Below are positions 20,997 to 29,886 of a stretch of DNA of 29,940 nucleotides, one piece after another. Source of the stretch: a virus; IMG/VR virus record IMGVR_UViG_3300027985_000870, positions 1 to 29,940 of that record. The stretch is one strand, 5' to 3'. Numbering within the stretch: the first letter of the stretch is position 1; each line of letters opens with the position of its first letter. The notes under the pieces were generated by a model that did no database searches, was not told the DNA's origin, and saw only the letters and a program-made list of their open reading frames with translations. The position numbers and the translations under genes are program-made.

Positions 20997-21926
20997 ATGC
21001 CAGGATATACACGAGACGGAGTAGTCGTACTCATCGATACGGAAGCGATGCCGGGGACATACCAGGAGCCGCTGACTGTGCTCCCGATGGAGAAGGGCGG
21101 CGACCTGTGGGAACCCAAGGTGGATACAGACGAAAATGATCCTCTCTCAGCACATCATGGATCGAAAGAGACCGTCGTCATCGCCGACTTCGCAGGGGTA
21201 GAGACCGATATCACGATCAAAGTACCCACAGATCACACCCTCATCGCTCCGCTGCTCGCCATGTGCGGGCTTGTCGGTACCGCGTTCGCAGGCGGTACCT
21301 CTTTCGCGTACTCGTCCACATCGAAGAGTACCGCATCGCTCAAGCAGATCGGCCTGCGGGAGCACACGGCGGTCTACGGAGCTCGCGCTTCTCTCGATCT
21401 CACACTCGAGGTTGGGAAGGCTGCGGAAATGAGCATGAAGATGATGTCTCAGCTATATGAAGCGGTATCCGTAGACGCTGCCGATCCCGACACTGTACTC
21501 CCGTCAGTACCGAGCTTCGAGAAAGTGTACATGACCAAGAACTGTACCGCGTACCTGGTCAACGGGCAGGAAGCACACTTTACAAAAGTAGACTTCACCC
21601 TCGGCGCAGAAGTCAAGCAGCCAAAGGACACCTGCTCCGGCGCGTGCTACACGATGGATACAAAGCCTGAAATAACAGTCTCAATGGTCGCAGACCCGGA
21701 CAACGCAGGTGCCTTTGCTGACCTCAAGAGCGGTACCGAATTTAACTTCGTGATCCCGCTCTACAGTGTGGATGGTACTAAGCAGTGGGAGCTCATCGCT
21801 CCAAAGTGCGTTGTTATCAGCCAGAAAAAGCCCAAGAAAGACGGCCTGATCAATATCGAGCGCACCCTCGAGTGCAGGAAAGTAGACGGAGACGACAACT
21901 TCGAACTTCGCAAGTATCACGCGTAA
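20997..21926 (+). CDS. Tail tube (major tail) protein
   Basis: Encodes 309 residues, strand-rich, with patterns common in tail tube proteins of transposable siphophages: EAMPGTYQEPLTVLPMEKGG at the N-terminus and ASLDLTLEVGKAAEMSMKMM in the middle. Its place just before the frameshifting tail chaperone genes and tape measure supports the call. No separate sheath gene is seen, so the tail should be non-contractile. AAGGAGGAG precedes the ATG. Confidence 0.72.
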   Translation: MPGYTRDGVVVLIDTEAMPGTYQEPLTVLPMEKGGDLWEPKVDTDENDPLSAHHGSKETVVIADFAGVETDITIKVPTDHTLIAPLLAMCGLVGTAFAGGTSFAYSSTSKSTASLKQIGLREHTAVYGARASLDLTLEVGKAAEMSMKMMSQLYEAVSVDAADPDTVLPSVPSFEKVYMTKNCTAYLVNGQEAHFTKVDFTLGAEVKQPKDTCSGACYTMDTKPEITVSMVADPDNAGAFADLKSGTEFNFVIPLYSVDGTKQWELIAPKCVVISQKKPKKDGLINIERTLECRKVDGDDNFELRKYHA

Positions 21927-21935
21927 GGAGATGAG

Positions 21936-22070
21936 ATGAAAAAAACAGTCAAGAAAGAATTATTAAGAAGTATACAGTCCCTCGTCGAGTGCAGAGAAGA
22001 AGTGACCGGAAAAAAGAAGACAGAAATTGATCGAGCTATCTATCATCTGCTCGCCGCAACAAAAAAATAA
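21936..22070 (+). CDS. Small basic hypothetical protein
   Basis: Encodes 44 residues (MKKTVKKELLRSIQSLVECR ...), one or two helices. AAGGAG lies upstream and the spacing to both neighbours is tight. Too short to assign. Confidence 0.5.
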   Translation: MKKTVKKELLRSIQSLVECREEVTGKKKTEIDRAIYHLLAATKK

Positions 22071-22079
22071 GGAGATATC

Positions 22080-22625
22080 ATGATCCAAAACACAGCTAAA
22101 GTAGACTTCAAAATCAAGGCTGGCGATACGCTAGAGACCTTCCATATAGTAGCGAACCTCAACCAGGCAAAAGAGCAAATGGAGACTCCGGAGACGAAAA
22201 CGATCATGGAGCAGATCGACGCAGACTACGCGCCGTTCCTCGATGCCGCCAAAGAGAAAGAGACGGTATCCAAGAGACTCGACAGGGTGAACGAAGATAT
22301 CTCTGAGATGCTCCAGCTCATCGCACTCGAGGATGACAAGGGGCTCAAAAAAGAGCTCATAAGCTCCATGCGAGAGATGCGAGGAGAGAAGCGGGAGCTG
22401 GAGGACAAGCTGGAGAGCATTGGTGAGACGCATAGCAGATCCGCCGCAATCGAAGCATCGAACAAACGAGAAAATGCGATCGCGAAGCTGATGTTCTCTA
22501 TCGGGCTTCAGGACGGAACCGAGAAGGAGAAGCTGATCGCCAGACTCGAAGAGCTGAACTTCGCCTTCAGCGTTGCATACCAGGAGCTGATCCTCCTGGT
22601 AGCTGAGGCTCGCGCAAAAAAGTAG
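22080..22625 (+). CDS. Tail assembly chaperone, zero-frame product (gpG-like)
   Basis: Encodes 181 residues, mostly charged helix (EDISEMLQLIALEDDKGLKK ... MREMRGEKRELEDKLESIGE). In siphophages a chaperone made as a short form and a -1 frameshifted long form (lambda G and GT) binds the tape measure and recruits tube subunits. The position between tube and tape measure genes, plus the slippery sequence at its last codons, supports this. GGAG precedes the ATG. Confidence 0.8.
   Translation: MIQNTAKVDFKIKAGDTLETFHIVANLNQAKEQMETPETKTIMEQIDADYAPFLDAAKEKETVSKRLDRVNEDISEMLQLIALEDDKGLKKELISSMREMRGEKRELEDKLESIGETHSRSAAIEASNKRENAIAKLMFSIGLQDGTEKEKLIARLEELNFAFSVAYQELILLVAEARAKK
22616..22622 (+). promoter_or_regulatory. 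-1 ribosomal frameshift site
   Basis: A-AAA-AAG in zero frame, immediately before TAG. This is the dnaX-type slippery heptamer. GAGG lies seven bases upstream, comparable to the stimulatory Shine-Dalgarno of dnaX, and CGGCG/CGCCG (22660-22672) can form a stem downstream. The -1 frame is open through to 22939. Confidence 0.8.
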
Positions 22626-22939
22626 CGGATCTCGTCGCCTACGCGTCGCAGCTCGTAAACGGCGATACGCCGGACTGGAGCGACATGAGCGAAGAGGAGA
22701 TCGAGGTGAGGAAAGAGTGGTACAGAGAGGAACACGGACTGGTGTTCCTGGAGGATGAGTGGAGCCTGTGGCACATCCGTGTCTGGGCGAACAGCAGGAT
22801 CGGCAATGGATTCGCTATCTATATCGATCCGGCAACCGTGTTCGAGTATGCGAGAAAGTACGACATGGATACTGTTGACACGCTGGAATACGCAAAAACT
22901 ATAGAGAGAGGAGTACAAGCCAATGCAAAAGAATCTTGA
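22622..22939 (+). CDS. Frameshift extension of tail chaperone (T-like domain)
   Basis: After a -1 slip the frame continues VADLVAYASQLVNGDTPDWS DMSEEEIEV... for 105 residues, giving a fusion of about 286 residues. The frame has an ATG at 22685, but this lacks a ribosome binding site, so expression by frameshift is favoured. It overlaps the tape measure start by 17 bases, as lambda T does with H. Confidence 0.75.
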   Translation, partial: VADLVAYASQLVNGDTPDWSDMSEEEIEVRKEWYREEHGLVFLEDEWSLWHIRVWANSRIGNGFAIYIDPATVFEYARKYDMDTVDTLEYAKTIERGVQANAKES

Positions 22940-25900
22940 GATCGTCCTCTCTGTGGACGCGAAGACGGGGGCGGTATCTGGAGTGCTGAACGAGTTCGAG
23001 CAGCTTGATAGTTCGGCTCAGAAAGCGTCAGACTCGATTTCTGGTCTAGTCGGTTCGATCATAAAGCTCGCCGGAACTTATGTCGGTCTAAGCGCGGCGA
23101 GAGAATTTATCGATATGGCGGATGCGGTAAAGCTCGTCGACGGCAGACTGTCGCTCGTAACAAGCACTACGGACGAGCTGACGAAGGCACAAAACAGTCT
23201 TTTTTCTATTTCCCAAGATACAAGGCAAATATACGAGGATACAGCAGACCTCTATACCAGGATCGCACGATCTACGAAAGACCTTGGCAAATCGCAAGAA
23301 GACACACTATCTGTCACGCGGCTCATCAACGAGTCGTTCGTCATATCGGGGTCTGCCGCTGAATCGGCGAAAGCGGCGGTCATACAGCTCGGGCAGGGCT
23401 TCGCATCGGGGACACTGCGGGGCGAAGAACTAAACAGCGTGCTCGAGCAGGCTCCGAGGCTCGCGGAAGCCATCGCGAAGGGAATGGGCGTATCTGTCGG
23501 TCAGCTCAAGCAGCTCGGCGAGTCCGGAAGCCTGACAGCGAAGGCAGTATACGAAGCGATCCTCGCCCAGGGCTCTGCTATCGACGCGGAGTTCGGCAAG
23601 ATGCCGAAGACGGTAGAGCAGGCTTCGATCCAGGCGAAGAACTCGATACAGAAAATGGTGTCGGAATTCGACAAAGCGACAGGTGTTACGAAGGGTATCT
23701 CGGACGCGATCACGGGCATCGCAAAAAATATAGATACGAATAGCGCCGGGTATGTCTCTGCCGCGCAGCAGGTAGCGCAGCTGGCAAAAGTGCTGGCGGA
23801 AGCCGCCGCTGCGTACTACACAGTCACGGCTGCATCTAAAGCATATACCGCTTGGCAGGTGGGAGCCGGACTGACCGCTATGCTCACGACGACCAAGGCG
23901 GTCGAGGCATTGGCTATCGCGCAAAAAGCTCTCAACCTCGCCATGCTCGCCTCTCCGTGGGGAGTAGTAGCGGCCGGAGCCGTCGTGGCATACGAAGGGC
24001 TGTCGAAGCTGAACGAAGCGGAAAACGAGCGTCTCGACACTATAGAAAAAAGAATCAAAGCCCAAAATCAAGAGCCTCCCGCACCGAACTTCGAGAGCTT
24101 CACGAATCTCGGAACGCAGCTCAACCAGGCGCTCATCGCCATCGACACATTCAAGACCAAGCTGGCAGAGACAGAAGCGGGTACGCCGCAATTCGTCGCC
24201 CTGCAAGGCGCCATCAAAGGCATTGAAACGAATGTGGAAAATACGACGGCGAAGATCATCGAGCAGAATACAGTATATGGTTTTTCTGCGATCGCTGCCG
24301 ATGATGTCGCAATAACATCGTCAGGGATAACAACGGAAATGATCAGGGCGGCAGAGGCAGCCAGGTCACTAATGTCTGCGCTAAATGCTTCCGAGGCAGG
24401 TGTCGAAAAGGCGTTGATTAGAGCCCAGGTACTTGCCGGAACCATGACAAAGGCAGAAGGCGTAGTCGCCACAAAAAATGTGTCTATCCAGAACATAGAC
24501 AAAAATATAGACGCGCTCATCGCGGCAAATAAAAAAGGCGTCAAGGTCGGCGAAGAGTTCAACGCCGAAATGAACAAACTAGTCGGAGAGCGTCTAAATG
24601 TAGAGGCAGACGCAAAAGAAAAACTGAAAAGTATGGAAGAGAAAGCTGCGAGGGACAAGGAACACTCTGCAAAAAAAGGAGCCAGGGGCGCAGCGGCTGC
24701 AAGAAAAGCAGCGCTCAAAGAAGAGCAAAAAGATGCAAAAGCCGCCGCCGCCGCTTACGAGGAATATTTAAGGGCGACGATGTCCGAGGAGGACTACAAG
24801 TATCGAGAACTGGGCAACAAGCTAAACGACCTCGGGAAGTACCTCACCTCTGCGCAACTCGCCGAGATATACGAAGCGGAAGTCAAGAAGATGCACGGCA
24901 CGACGATGCAGTTCACCGACCAGTTCAAGACACTGCTCGAGGGCATCTTCAGCGGCGACTTTTCCGGCGCGTTCACGGGCTTCCTCCAGGGCTTTAGCTC
25001 TCAGCTCATGGAGCCGATGGTCAAGAGCCTGTCGGACGGGCTGTCGGCAGCGGTCAGCGAAGGGATAGGCTCGATAGGACTTTCCGGCGACATCTTCGGC
25101 ATCAGCGGACTGGGCGCCGGACTCATAGGCGTCGGGCTCGGACTCGTCTCATCTATGCTCTCCGACACGCTCAGTGAAGCAGAGATCGCAGCGGCGAAGG
25201 GGCGGACTGACTTCAGCGACGAGTCACTCGAAAATCTCAAGACGGTCTTCGAGAGCGCGCAAAACCCGCTGCTGCACTCGACCCGCCAGATGACGAAGTA
25301 TCTGGCAAGCATGGACAAAAATTTCGTGCTCATCGGCAAGGCGATGTCTGTAGCCGGATCGGCAGGTGTCGACCTCACAGGGGCTGACTACAAGCCGTCT
25401 CAATCAGGAGGTATCTGGAGCTCGACTTCACGGGAAATGCTCAGCACAGGTGTCATAATGGGGGAGATGAGCTACCAAAGTTTTAACGACGGGCTCATAC
25501 GGGGGTACACGACAGAGCTTGTAACAAAGAGCAAATATTTCGGGCTATCGACCAAGCAGTATACCAAAGAGACCGTCGTCGACCTCACCTCCGAGCAGCA
25601 GGGGTATTTCAGGGAAGCTCTCCAGGACGGATACGATATGATCTTCGAGGCTATCGGGACTCTGGGGCTCGGTGAGTACGAAGATGCGCTCAAGAAGGTT
25701 GAGGTAGAGATCGGCAAGATCGATCTCGAGGGTCTCAGCCCGGAAGAAGCATCGCAGCGGATCGAGGCAGCTTTCAGCGAATATTTTTCGCAGGTGCTCG
25801 GTGGCGTGGCAACCGTCGATTCGTACATCGATAGATACGCATACGCGGGCGAAGATCGTCTCGAGACGATAGGACGGATGGCAGAGACATACGAGCAAGC

Positions 25901-27716
25901 GTCTGATATGTTCAGCCAGATCGGGATGGACTTCGCTAACGAAGCGGCGAGCGGTGAGTGGGTGACAGAGCAGGTGACGAAAACAGTAGAACAGGTAGGA
26001 ATGTTCGGAAATACAGTCACGGAGGCGGTCACCGACACCGTGACGCAATGGGTCGATACGACATACACGGCCCAGCTGAAGGTGCTCGACATCGTAGAGG
26101 CAGCCGGTGGGCAGGATGCCTTCAACGCCGCAATGCAGAGCTATGTCGAGAACTTCTACTCCACAGAGGAGCAGATGCAGATGCAATACGACAGTCTCCT
26201 CGCATCTACACAGGAGCTTGGCGTATCTATGCCGAAAAACGCCGATGAGTTCAAGGCTCTATGGGAGTCTATAGATGTAAGTACGGAGGCTGGGGCGCAG
26301 CTCAAGGGAGAGCTGCTGGCCCTCAACCCGCAATTTGCGAACCTTTATGAGCAGCAGCAAGCACTGGCCGATGCTGAGCAAGCACTGGCCGACGCCAGAA
26401 CATCTGCTATGGACAACTTCATCGGCAGTTTCTACTCCACGGAGGAGCAGATCGGAGTGACTGCGGCAAGCCTGCAAAACAGTATGAATGAGCTTGGGTT
26501 GGCGATGCCGAAAAATGCTGATGAATTCAAGAATCTTGTGGATTCCATGGCATTTGTGGGCGAAACAGGTGAGACGACAAAGGATAAGCTTCTCGCTCTC
26601 GCCCCTGAGTTTAGCTCTCTGTACTCAATGCAAGACGAGTTGATAGCACAGGAGAAGCAGCTCGCTGACGAGAGGGCAGCAGCTATGCAGACCCTCATCG
26701 ACGCGCGCAATGCATATCTACCAGCTGCGGATATAACGCAAGAGAGCATAGGGCAGGCTATCGCGTCCGGCTCAGACAGCCAGGATGTGCTGTCTCAAAT
26801 AGACACCTGGGCGAACGCAGAAAAGGATAGGCTCAAAGAGCTGGAGCAGACTAGGATCGACGGGATCAACGCAGAGATCGAAGCATCGAACGCGCTCCGT
26901 GACTCTATACTATCTGCGAAAGAATCGGCTACAGAGACACTTCGATCATATACTATCGGAACGGTATCGCAGTCGCAGGCGCTTCTGTCGCAGGCGATCA
27001 ACAACGGCGACTACGCGGGTATCTCGGGGGCGTACCAGAACTTCGCAGAAAAGGCGCAAAGCACGGCTCGCAGCGAGTCCGAATTCATCTCCATGCTCGC
27101 CGCTGCAAATGCAGATATCCAGTCGATCTCAACACCGCCGGAGCAGATGCTCCTGGAAAATATAGACGACACGCTGCTGAAGATCGACGATAGCGTCAAC
27201 TCCGCCGCTGTGAAGATGATAGATGCGCTGATAGCAAGAGAAGATGTGACGACATCGGCAACATCGATGATAGACACACTCCTAGCTCGTAATACAGCAG
27301 ACACCGTGCAATCACAGACGGGGTCTAGCAGTACTTTGGCCTCGCAACTCGCGAGTATGGTCGCAATAGATGGCAAGACTTCTGCTGTATCTACTACTGC
27401 TAAGCTGGTTAATATGTCTATAGAGGGGGTGAAGAGCATACAGGGTTCTGCTATATCTACTGCCTCGCAGCTATATAGCGCAGCCGCAACTGGGACGGAT
27501 GACGTAAAATCTATGGTACCGCAACTGGCAGCTTATTCCGGTGGAGTACAGAATAGCATGTTCCAGGACATGCAGAAATCTTTAAGCTCTATGGTCTCGC
27601 AAAATACGGAGCTGCTTAAGACGATCAAGCGCATGAGCGACACAGCAGATGCGGCGCTGAAACAGACGAAAAAAACGGATACATATACTAAAGCAAAGGA
27701 TAAGTTAATTTCATGA
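22923..27716 (+). CDS. Tape measure protein
   Basis: The largest gene; 1597 residues, which predicts a tail of roughly 240 nm at about 1.5 angstrom per residue. The N-terminus is a typical tape measure domain (LRGEELNSVLEQAPRLAEAI, GMGVSVGQLKQLGESGSLTA). Hydrophobic segments occur near residue 340 (LAMLASPWGVVAAGAVVAY) and near 720 (GLGAGLIGVGLGLVSSML), suited to membrane insertion during DNA entry. Residues 1077-1260 are two imperfect 92-residue repeats. The rest is alanine-rich helix. GAGAGGAG precedes the ATG. Confidence 0.93.
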   Translation: MQKNLEIVLSVDAKTGAVSGVLNEFEQLDSSAQKASDSISGLVGSIIKLAGTYVGLSAAREFIDMADAVKLVDGRLSLVTSTTDELTKAQNSLFSISQDTRQIYEDTADLYTRIARSTKDLGKSQEDTLSVTRLINESFVISGSAAESAKAAVIQLGQGFASGTLRGEELNSVLEQAPRLAEAIAKGMGVSVGQLKQLGESGSLTAKAVYEAILAQGSAIDAEFGKMPKTVEQASIQAKNSIQKMVSEFDKATGVTKGISDAITGIAKNIDTNSAGYVSAAQQVAQLAKVLAEAAAAYYTVTAASKAYTAWQVGAGLTAMLTTTKAVEALAIAQKALNLAMLASPWGVVAAGAVVAYEGLSKLNEAENERLDTIEKRIKAQNQEPPAPNFESFTNLGTQLNQALIAIDTFKTKLAETEAGTPQFVALQGAIKGIETNVENTTAKIIEQNTVYGFSAIAADDVAITSSGITTEMIRAAEAARSLMSALNASEAGVEKALIRAQVLAGTMTKAEGVVATKNVSIQNIDKNIDALIAANKKGVKVGEEFNAEMNKLVGERLNVEADAKEKLKSMEEKAARDKEHSAKKGARGAAAARKAALKEEQKDAKAAAAAYEEYLRATMSEEDYKYRELGNKLNDLGKYLTSAQLAEIYEAEVKKMHGTTMQFTDQFKTLLEGIFSGDFSGAFTGFLQGFSSQLMEPMVKSLSDGLSAAVSEGIGSIGLSGDIFGISGLGAGLIGVGLGLVSSMLSDTLSEAEIAAAKGRTDFSDESLENLKTVFESAQNPLLHSTRQMTKYLASMDKNFVLIGKAMSVAGSAGVDLTGADYKPSQSGGIWSSTSREMLSTGVIMGEMSYQSFNDGLIRGYTTELVTKSKYFGLSTKQYTKETVVDLTSEQQGYFREALQDGYDMIFEAIGTLGLGEYEDALKKVEVEIGKIDLEGLSPEEASQRIEAAFSEYFSQVLGGVATVDSYIDRYAYAGEDRLETIGRMAETYEQASDMFSQIGMDFANEAASGEWVTEQVTKTVEQVGMFGNTVTEAVTDTVTQWVDTTYTAQLKVLDIVEAAGGQDAFNAAMQSYVENFYSTEEQMQMQYDSLLASTQELGVSMPKNADEFKALWESIDVSTEAGAQLKGELLALNPQFANLYEQQQALADAEQALADARTSAMDNFIGSFYSTEEQIGVTAASLQNSMNELGLAMPKNADEFKNLVDSMAFVGETGETTKDKLLALAPEFSSLYSMQDELIAQEKQLADERAAAMQTLIDARNAYLPAADITQESIGQAIASGSDSQDVLSQIDTWANAEKDRLKELEQTRIDGINAEIEASNALRDSILSAKESATETLRSYTIGTVSQSQALLSQAINNGDYAGISGAYQNFAEKAQSTARSESEFISMLAAANADIQSISTPPEQMLLENIDDTLLKIDDSVNSAAVKMIDALIAREDVTTSATSMIDTLLARNTADTVQSQTGSSSTLASQLASMVAIDGKTSAVSTTAKLVNMSIEGVKSIQGSAISTASQLYSAAATGTDDVKSMVPQLAAYSGGVQNSMFQDMQKSLSSMVSQNTELLKTIKRMSDTADAALKQTKKTDTYTKAKDKLIS
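26151..26702 (+). repeat. Two tandem 92-codon repeats in the tape measure gene
   Basis: Units 26151-26426 and 26427-26702 share FYSTEEQ, LGxxMPKNADEFKxL and LLALxPxFxxLY at the same spacing of 276 bases. They are similar in protein but clearly diverged, so this is an old duplication. Repeat copy number would set tail length. Confidence 0.75.
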
Positions 27717-28639
27717 ACACACAGGGATTCGGCATCATAGAGCCAAGGAAAATAACACTGGTGTCTACCAACGCGGTAGACGAGGATTACCCGCTATGCA
27801 GCGAGGGAGGGGCTGTTGCCGCCGGGGAGTACAGGATATACAACAACTATATCTATCTCGCAATAGAGGATATACCAGCTTCATGCGACATCCCTGCCGA
27901 CGAGAACCCGGCGTACTACCCGCAGCAGCCGGTGAACTCGTACGCTATGCTCACGGCGGCGAGCCAGCAGCAGAGCCAGCACGGGGAGACCACGGCAGTG
28001 TGCAGCAGGGATGGTGGCCTGGACATCACCCTGTCTATGCGCAAGTGCGACACGATCGCACTGTTCGGAGTAAAGGGCAAGAATATGACTATCTACGAGC
28101 TCGATGTGAATGACAATGTGCTCAAGGAGACGAGCTACAAGATCATCAAGTCAAAAGCTCGCACACACTACCAGTTCTGGACGCAAATAGTGCCGGAGTA
28201 TGCTTATCGCAAGGTAGTTCACCCGCTCGTATTCAGCTTCTCACAGAAGGTCAGGATCGTCATCGAGACGGCAGGTACCGCAGAGATAGCATTCATCGTC
28301 GCAGGAGTCGAGGAGACCATCGGATGTACACAGTTCGCGCCTACGTCATCTCAGATAAATGTGCGCGCCCCTGTAAAAAATGACTTCGGGAACGTGCAGC
28401 TCATCAAGGGGCCGCTGGCGAGATCGGTATCGTGCGAGATGCTGGTCGAGACGGATCAGCTCGACTGGGTCACGCAGCGCCTCGATGCGCTGGCCAACAC
28501 AGCGGCGGTGTTCCGAGCGATAGGCGACTCGGAGACGTTCTTGCAGTTCGGCTACATATCAGGCGACTCCGATTCGTACGAGAGTTCGGCATTTTCAAGA
28601 GTCTCTCTCGATATAGAGAGCTTCATCTACACCATATAA
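27713..28639 (+). CDS. Distal tail protein
   Basis: Encodes 308 residues, strand-rich (MNTQGFGIIEPRKITLVSTN ...). It directly follows the tape measure (ATGA overlap), the place of distal tail or baseplate proteins in siphophages. The first 70 residues and the segment NSYAMLTAASQQQSQHGETT look like a receptor-or-tube docking part; the C-terminus (VSLDIESFIYTI) is a typical beta end. No family is firmly recognised. Confidence 0.6.
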   Translation: MNTQGFGIIEPRKITLVSTNAVDEDYPLCSEGGAVAAGEYRIYNNYIYLAIEDIPASCDIPADENPAYYPQQPVNSYAMLTAASQQQSQHGETTAVCSRDGGLDITLSMRKCDTIALFGVKGKNMTIYELDVNDNVLKETSYKIIKSKARTHYQFWTQIVPEYAYRKVVHPLVFSFSQKVRIVIETAGTAEIAFIVAGVEETIGCTQFAPTSSQINVRAPVKNDFGNVQLIKGPLARSVSCEMLVETDQLDWVTQRLDALANTAAVFRAIGDSETFLQFGYISGDSDSYESSAFSRVSLDIESFIYTI

Positions 28640-28651
28640 AAAGGAAACATA

Positions 28652-29830
28652 ATGGCAATACAAATAGACGAAATCGACTACACACTCACACAGGCCCCGG
28701 CCATACCGCTTATCGAAGAGGGGGAAGAAACCTTCTCCGACAAAGAAGAGGCGTGGCTCTCATTCATAAAAGACGTGGAGATACCGGAACGCAACACGCT
28801 CAATCAGAAGCTCGACACCTTCGCGCAGCAGGTCAACGCGGCGGGGCAGGAGATCGAGGCGAATACGAACGAAGTGGCGGCAAACACAGAGATCGCCTTG
28901 GCTCTCGGGGGCGGTACATACATGCCAGGCTATACAGGCAGCGGCGCAGTGCCGGCAAACACAACAGTATCGTGGGACGGAGCGATCTGGTACACAGCGG
29001 ACGGGACAAGCGATGTTCCTAGCGAGGCAAGCCCTGGCTGGCTACTGGTAAACAGGATAGCTCCGAAAATGTTAGAAGCACGGTTTTACTCAGAGAATCA
29101 TTATGTTGAGTATGGCAGTAGTACTGTGGTCAACAGTACCGGAACAGGTGTGAAGCTGCATCATGTAGACATCTCGTTCATGAGACAGGGCGACAAGTGT
29201 CATGTGTCCGGCAGCCTTAATGTATCGCACACGGCAAGCCTTTCCGCAGGGACGACTTACAGAGTAGATATTAACCTGCTTAGGCTGGCCCATTCTGTGG
29301 GCGCATTCGGTCATATAAAGTACACAGACATAGCTTCTGGATGTGTCACGCAGACGTACGATGTGCTTCATCCCATATCTGTCCCGTCAGATATAGCTAA
29401 GCATCTTCGTACATTCACATTTGTAGATAATAGTGTCGTGTCGATGTGGTTCAAGATGATTTCAGCAAGCACAGATGTATCTCTCACATTCGACATCCTA
29501 CTAGATGTTGGCGACGAGTATATGCCCTATGAGGTGTACTTCCCGCAAACTGCTATCAGCGTTCCAGTCGGTACTGCGTCTGTGCAGGTGGACGCTGAGA
29601 TCGGTCGTGCGCCGTCTCTTGCAGGATTGCTTGTTGTGTACAGCGGAAGTGAATCCGGGTATGCTGACTTGCTTCAGGGGCATACGTCAGTATCCATCAC
29701 TGTGCCAACGCTTTCAATGACTGCTGGGCAGACAAAAACAATACATATAGATCAGGCCTTAGGCACTGAATATCAACCCTCGGCATCAGTCTCTACGACG
29801 GCGAATACATGTGTCATAACGGCGGTGTAG
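28652..29830 (+). CDS. Putative tail fibre or receptor-binding protein
   Basis: Encodes 392 residues. Residues 1-90 are helical and may form a trimer stalk (FAQQVNAAGQEIEANTNEVA). Residues about 90-131 (YTGSGAVPANTTVSWDGAIW then PGWLLV) resemble small carbohydrate-binding modules of the CBM5/12 kind. The remaining 260 residues are beta-rich and serine/threonine-rich, as in fibre tips. From about 29070 codon use shifts towards T-ending codons, suggesting the tip was exchanged. AAAAGGAAAC precedes the ATG. Last gene of the late operon. Confidence 0.6.
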   Translation: MAIQIDEIDYTLTQAPAIPLIEEGEETFSDKEEAWLSFIKDVEIPERNTLNQKLDTFAQQVNAAGQEIEANTNEVAANTEIALALGGGTYMPGYTGSGAVPANTTVSWDGAIWYTADGTSDVPSEASPGWLLVNRIAPKMLEARFYSENHYVEYGSSTVVNSTGTGVKLHHVDISFMRQGDKCHVSGSLNVSHTASLSAGTTYRVDINLLRLAHSVGAFGHIKYTDIASGCVTQTYDVLHPISVPSDIAKHLRTFTFVDNSVVSMWFKMISASTDVSLTFDILLDVGDEYMPYEVYFPQTAISVPVGTASVQVDAEIGRAPSLAGLLVVYSGSESGYADLLQGHTSVSITVPTLSMTAGQTKTIHIDQALGTEYQPSASVSTTANTCVITAV

Positions 29831-29853
29831 GATACGAATATCACTTTTGTCAT

Positions 29854-29886
29854 TAGCATGGTGGCGTATGTATACCTACCATGCTA
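29854..29886 (+). terminator. Hairpin terminator after the tail operon
   Basis: TAGCATGGT (29854-29862) pairs perfectly with ACCATGCTA (29878-29886), extended inward by two pairs, one G-T. A T-rich stretch (ATTTTTTCC) follows 14 bases later. It lies 24 bases after the last stop codon. No clear gene follows to the end of the window. Confidence 0.65.
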
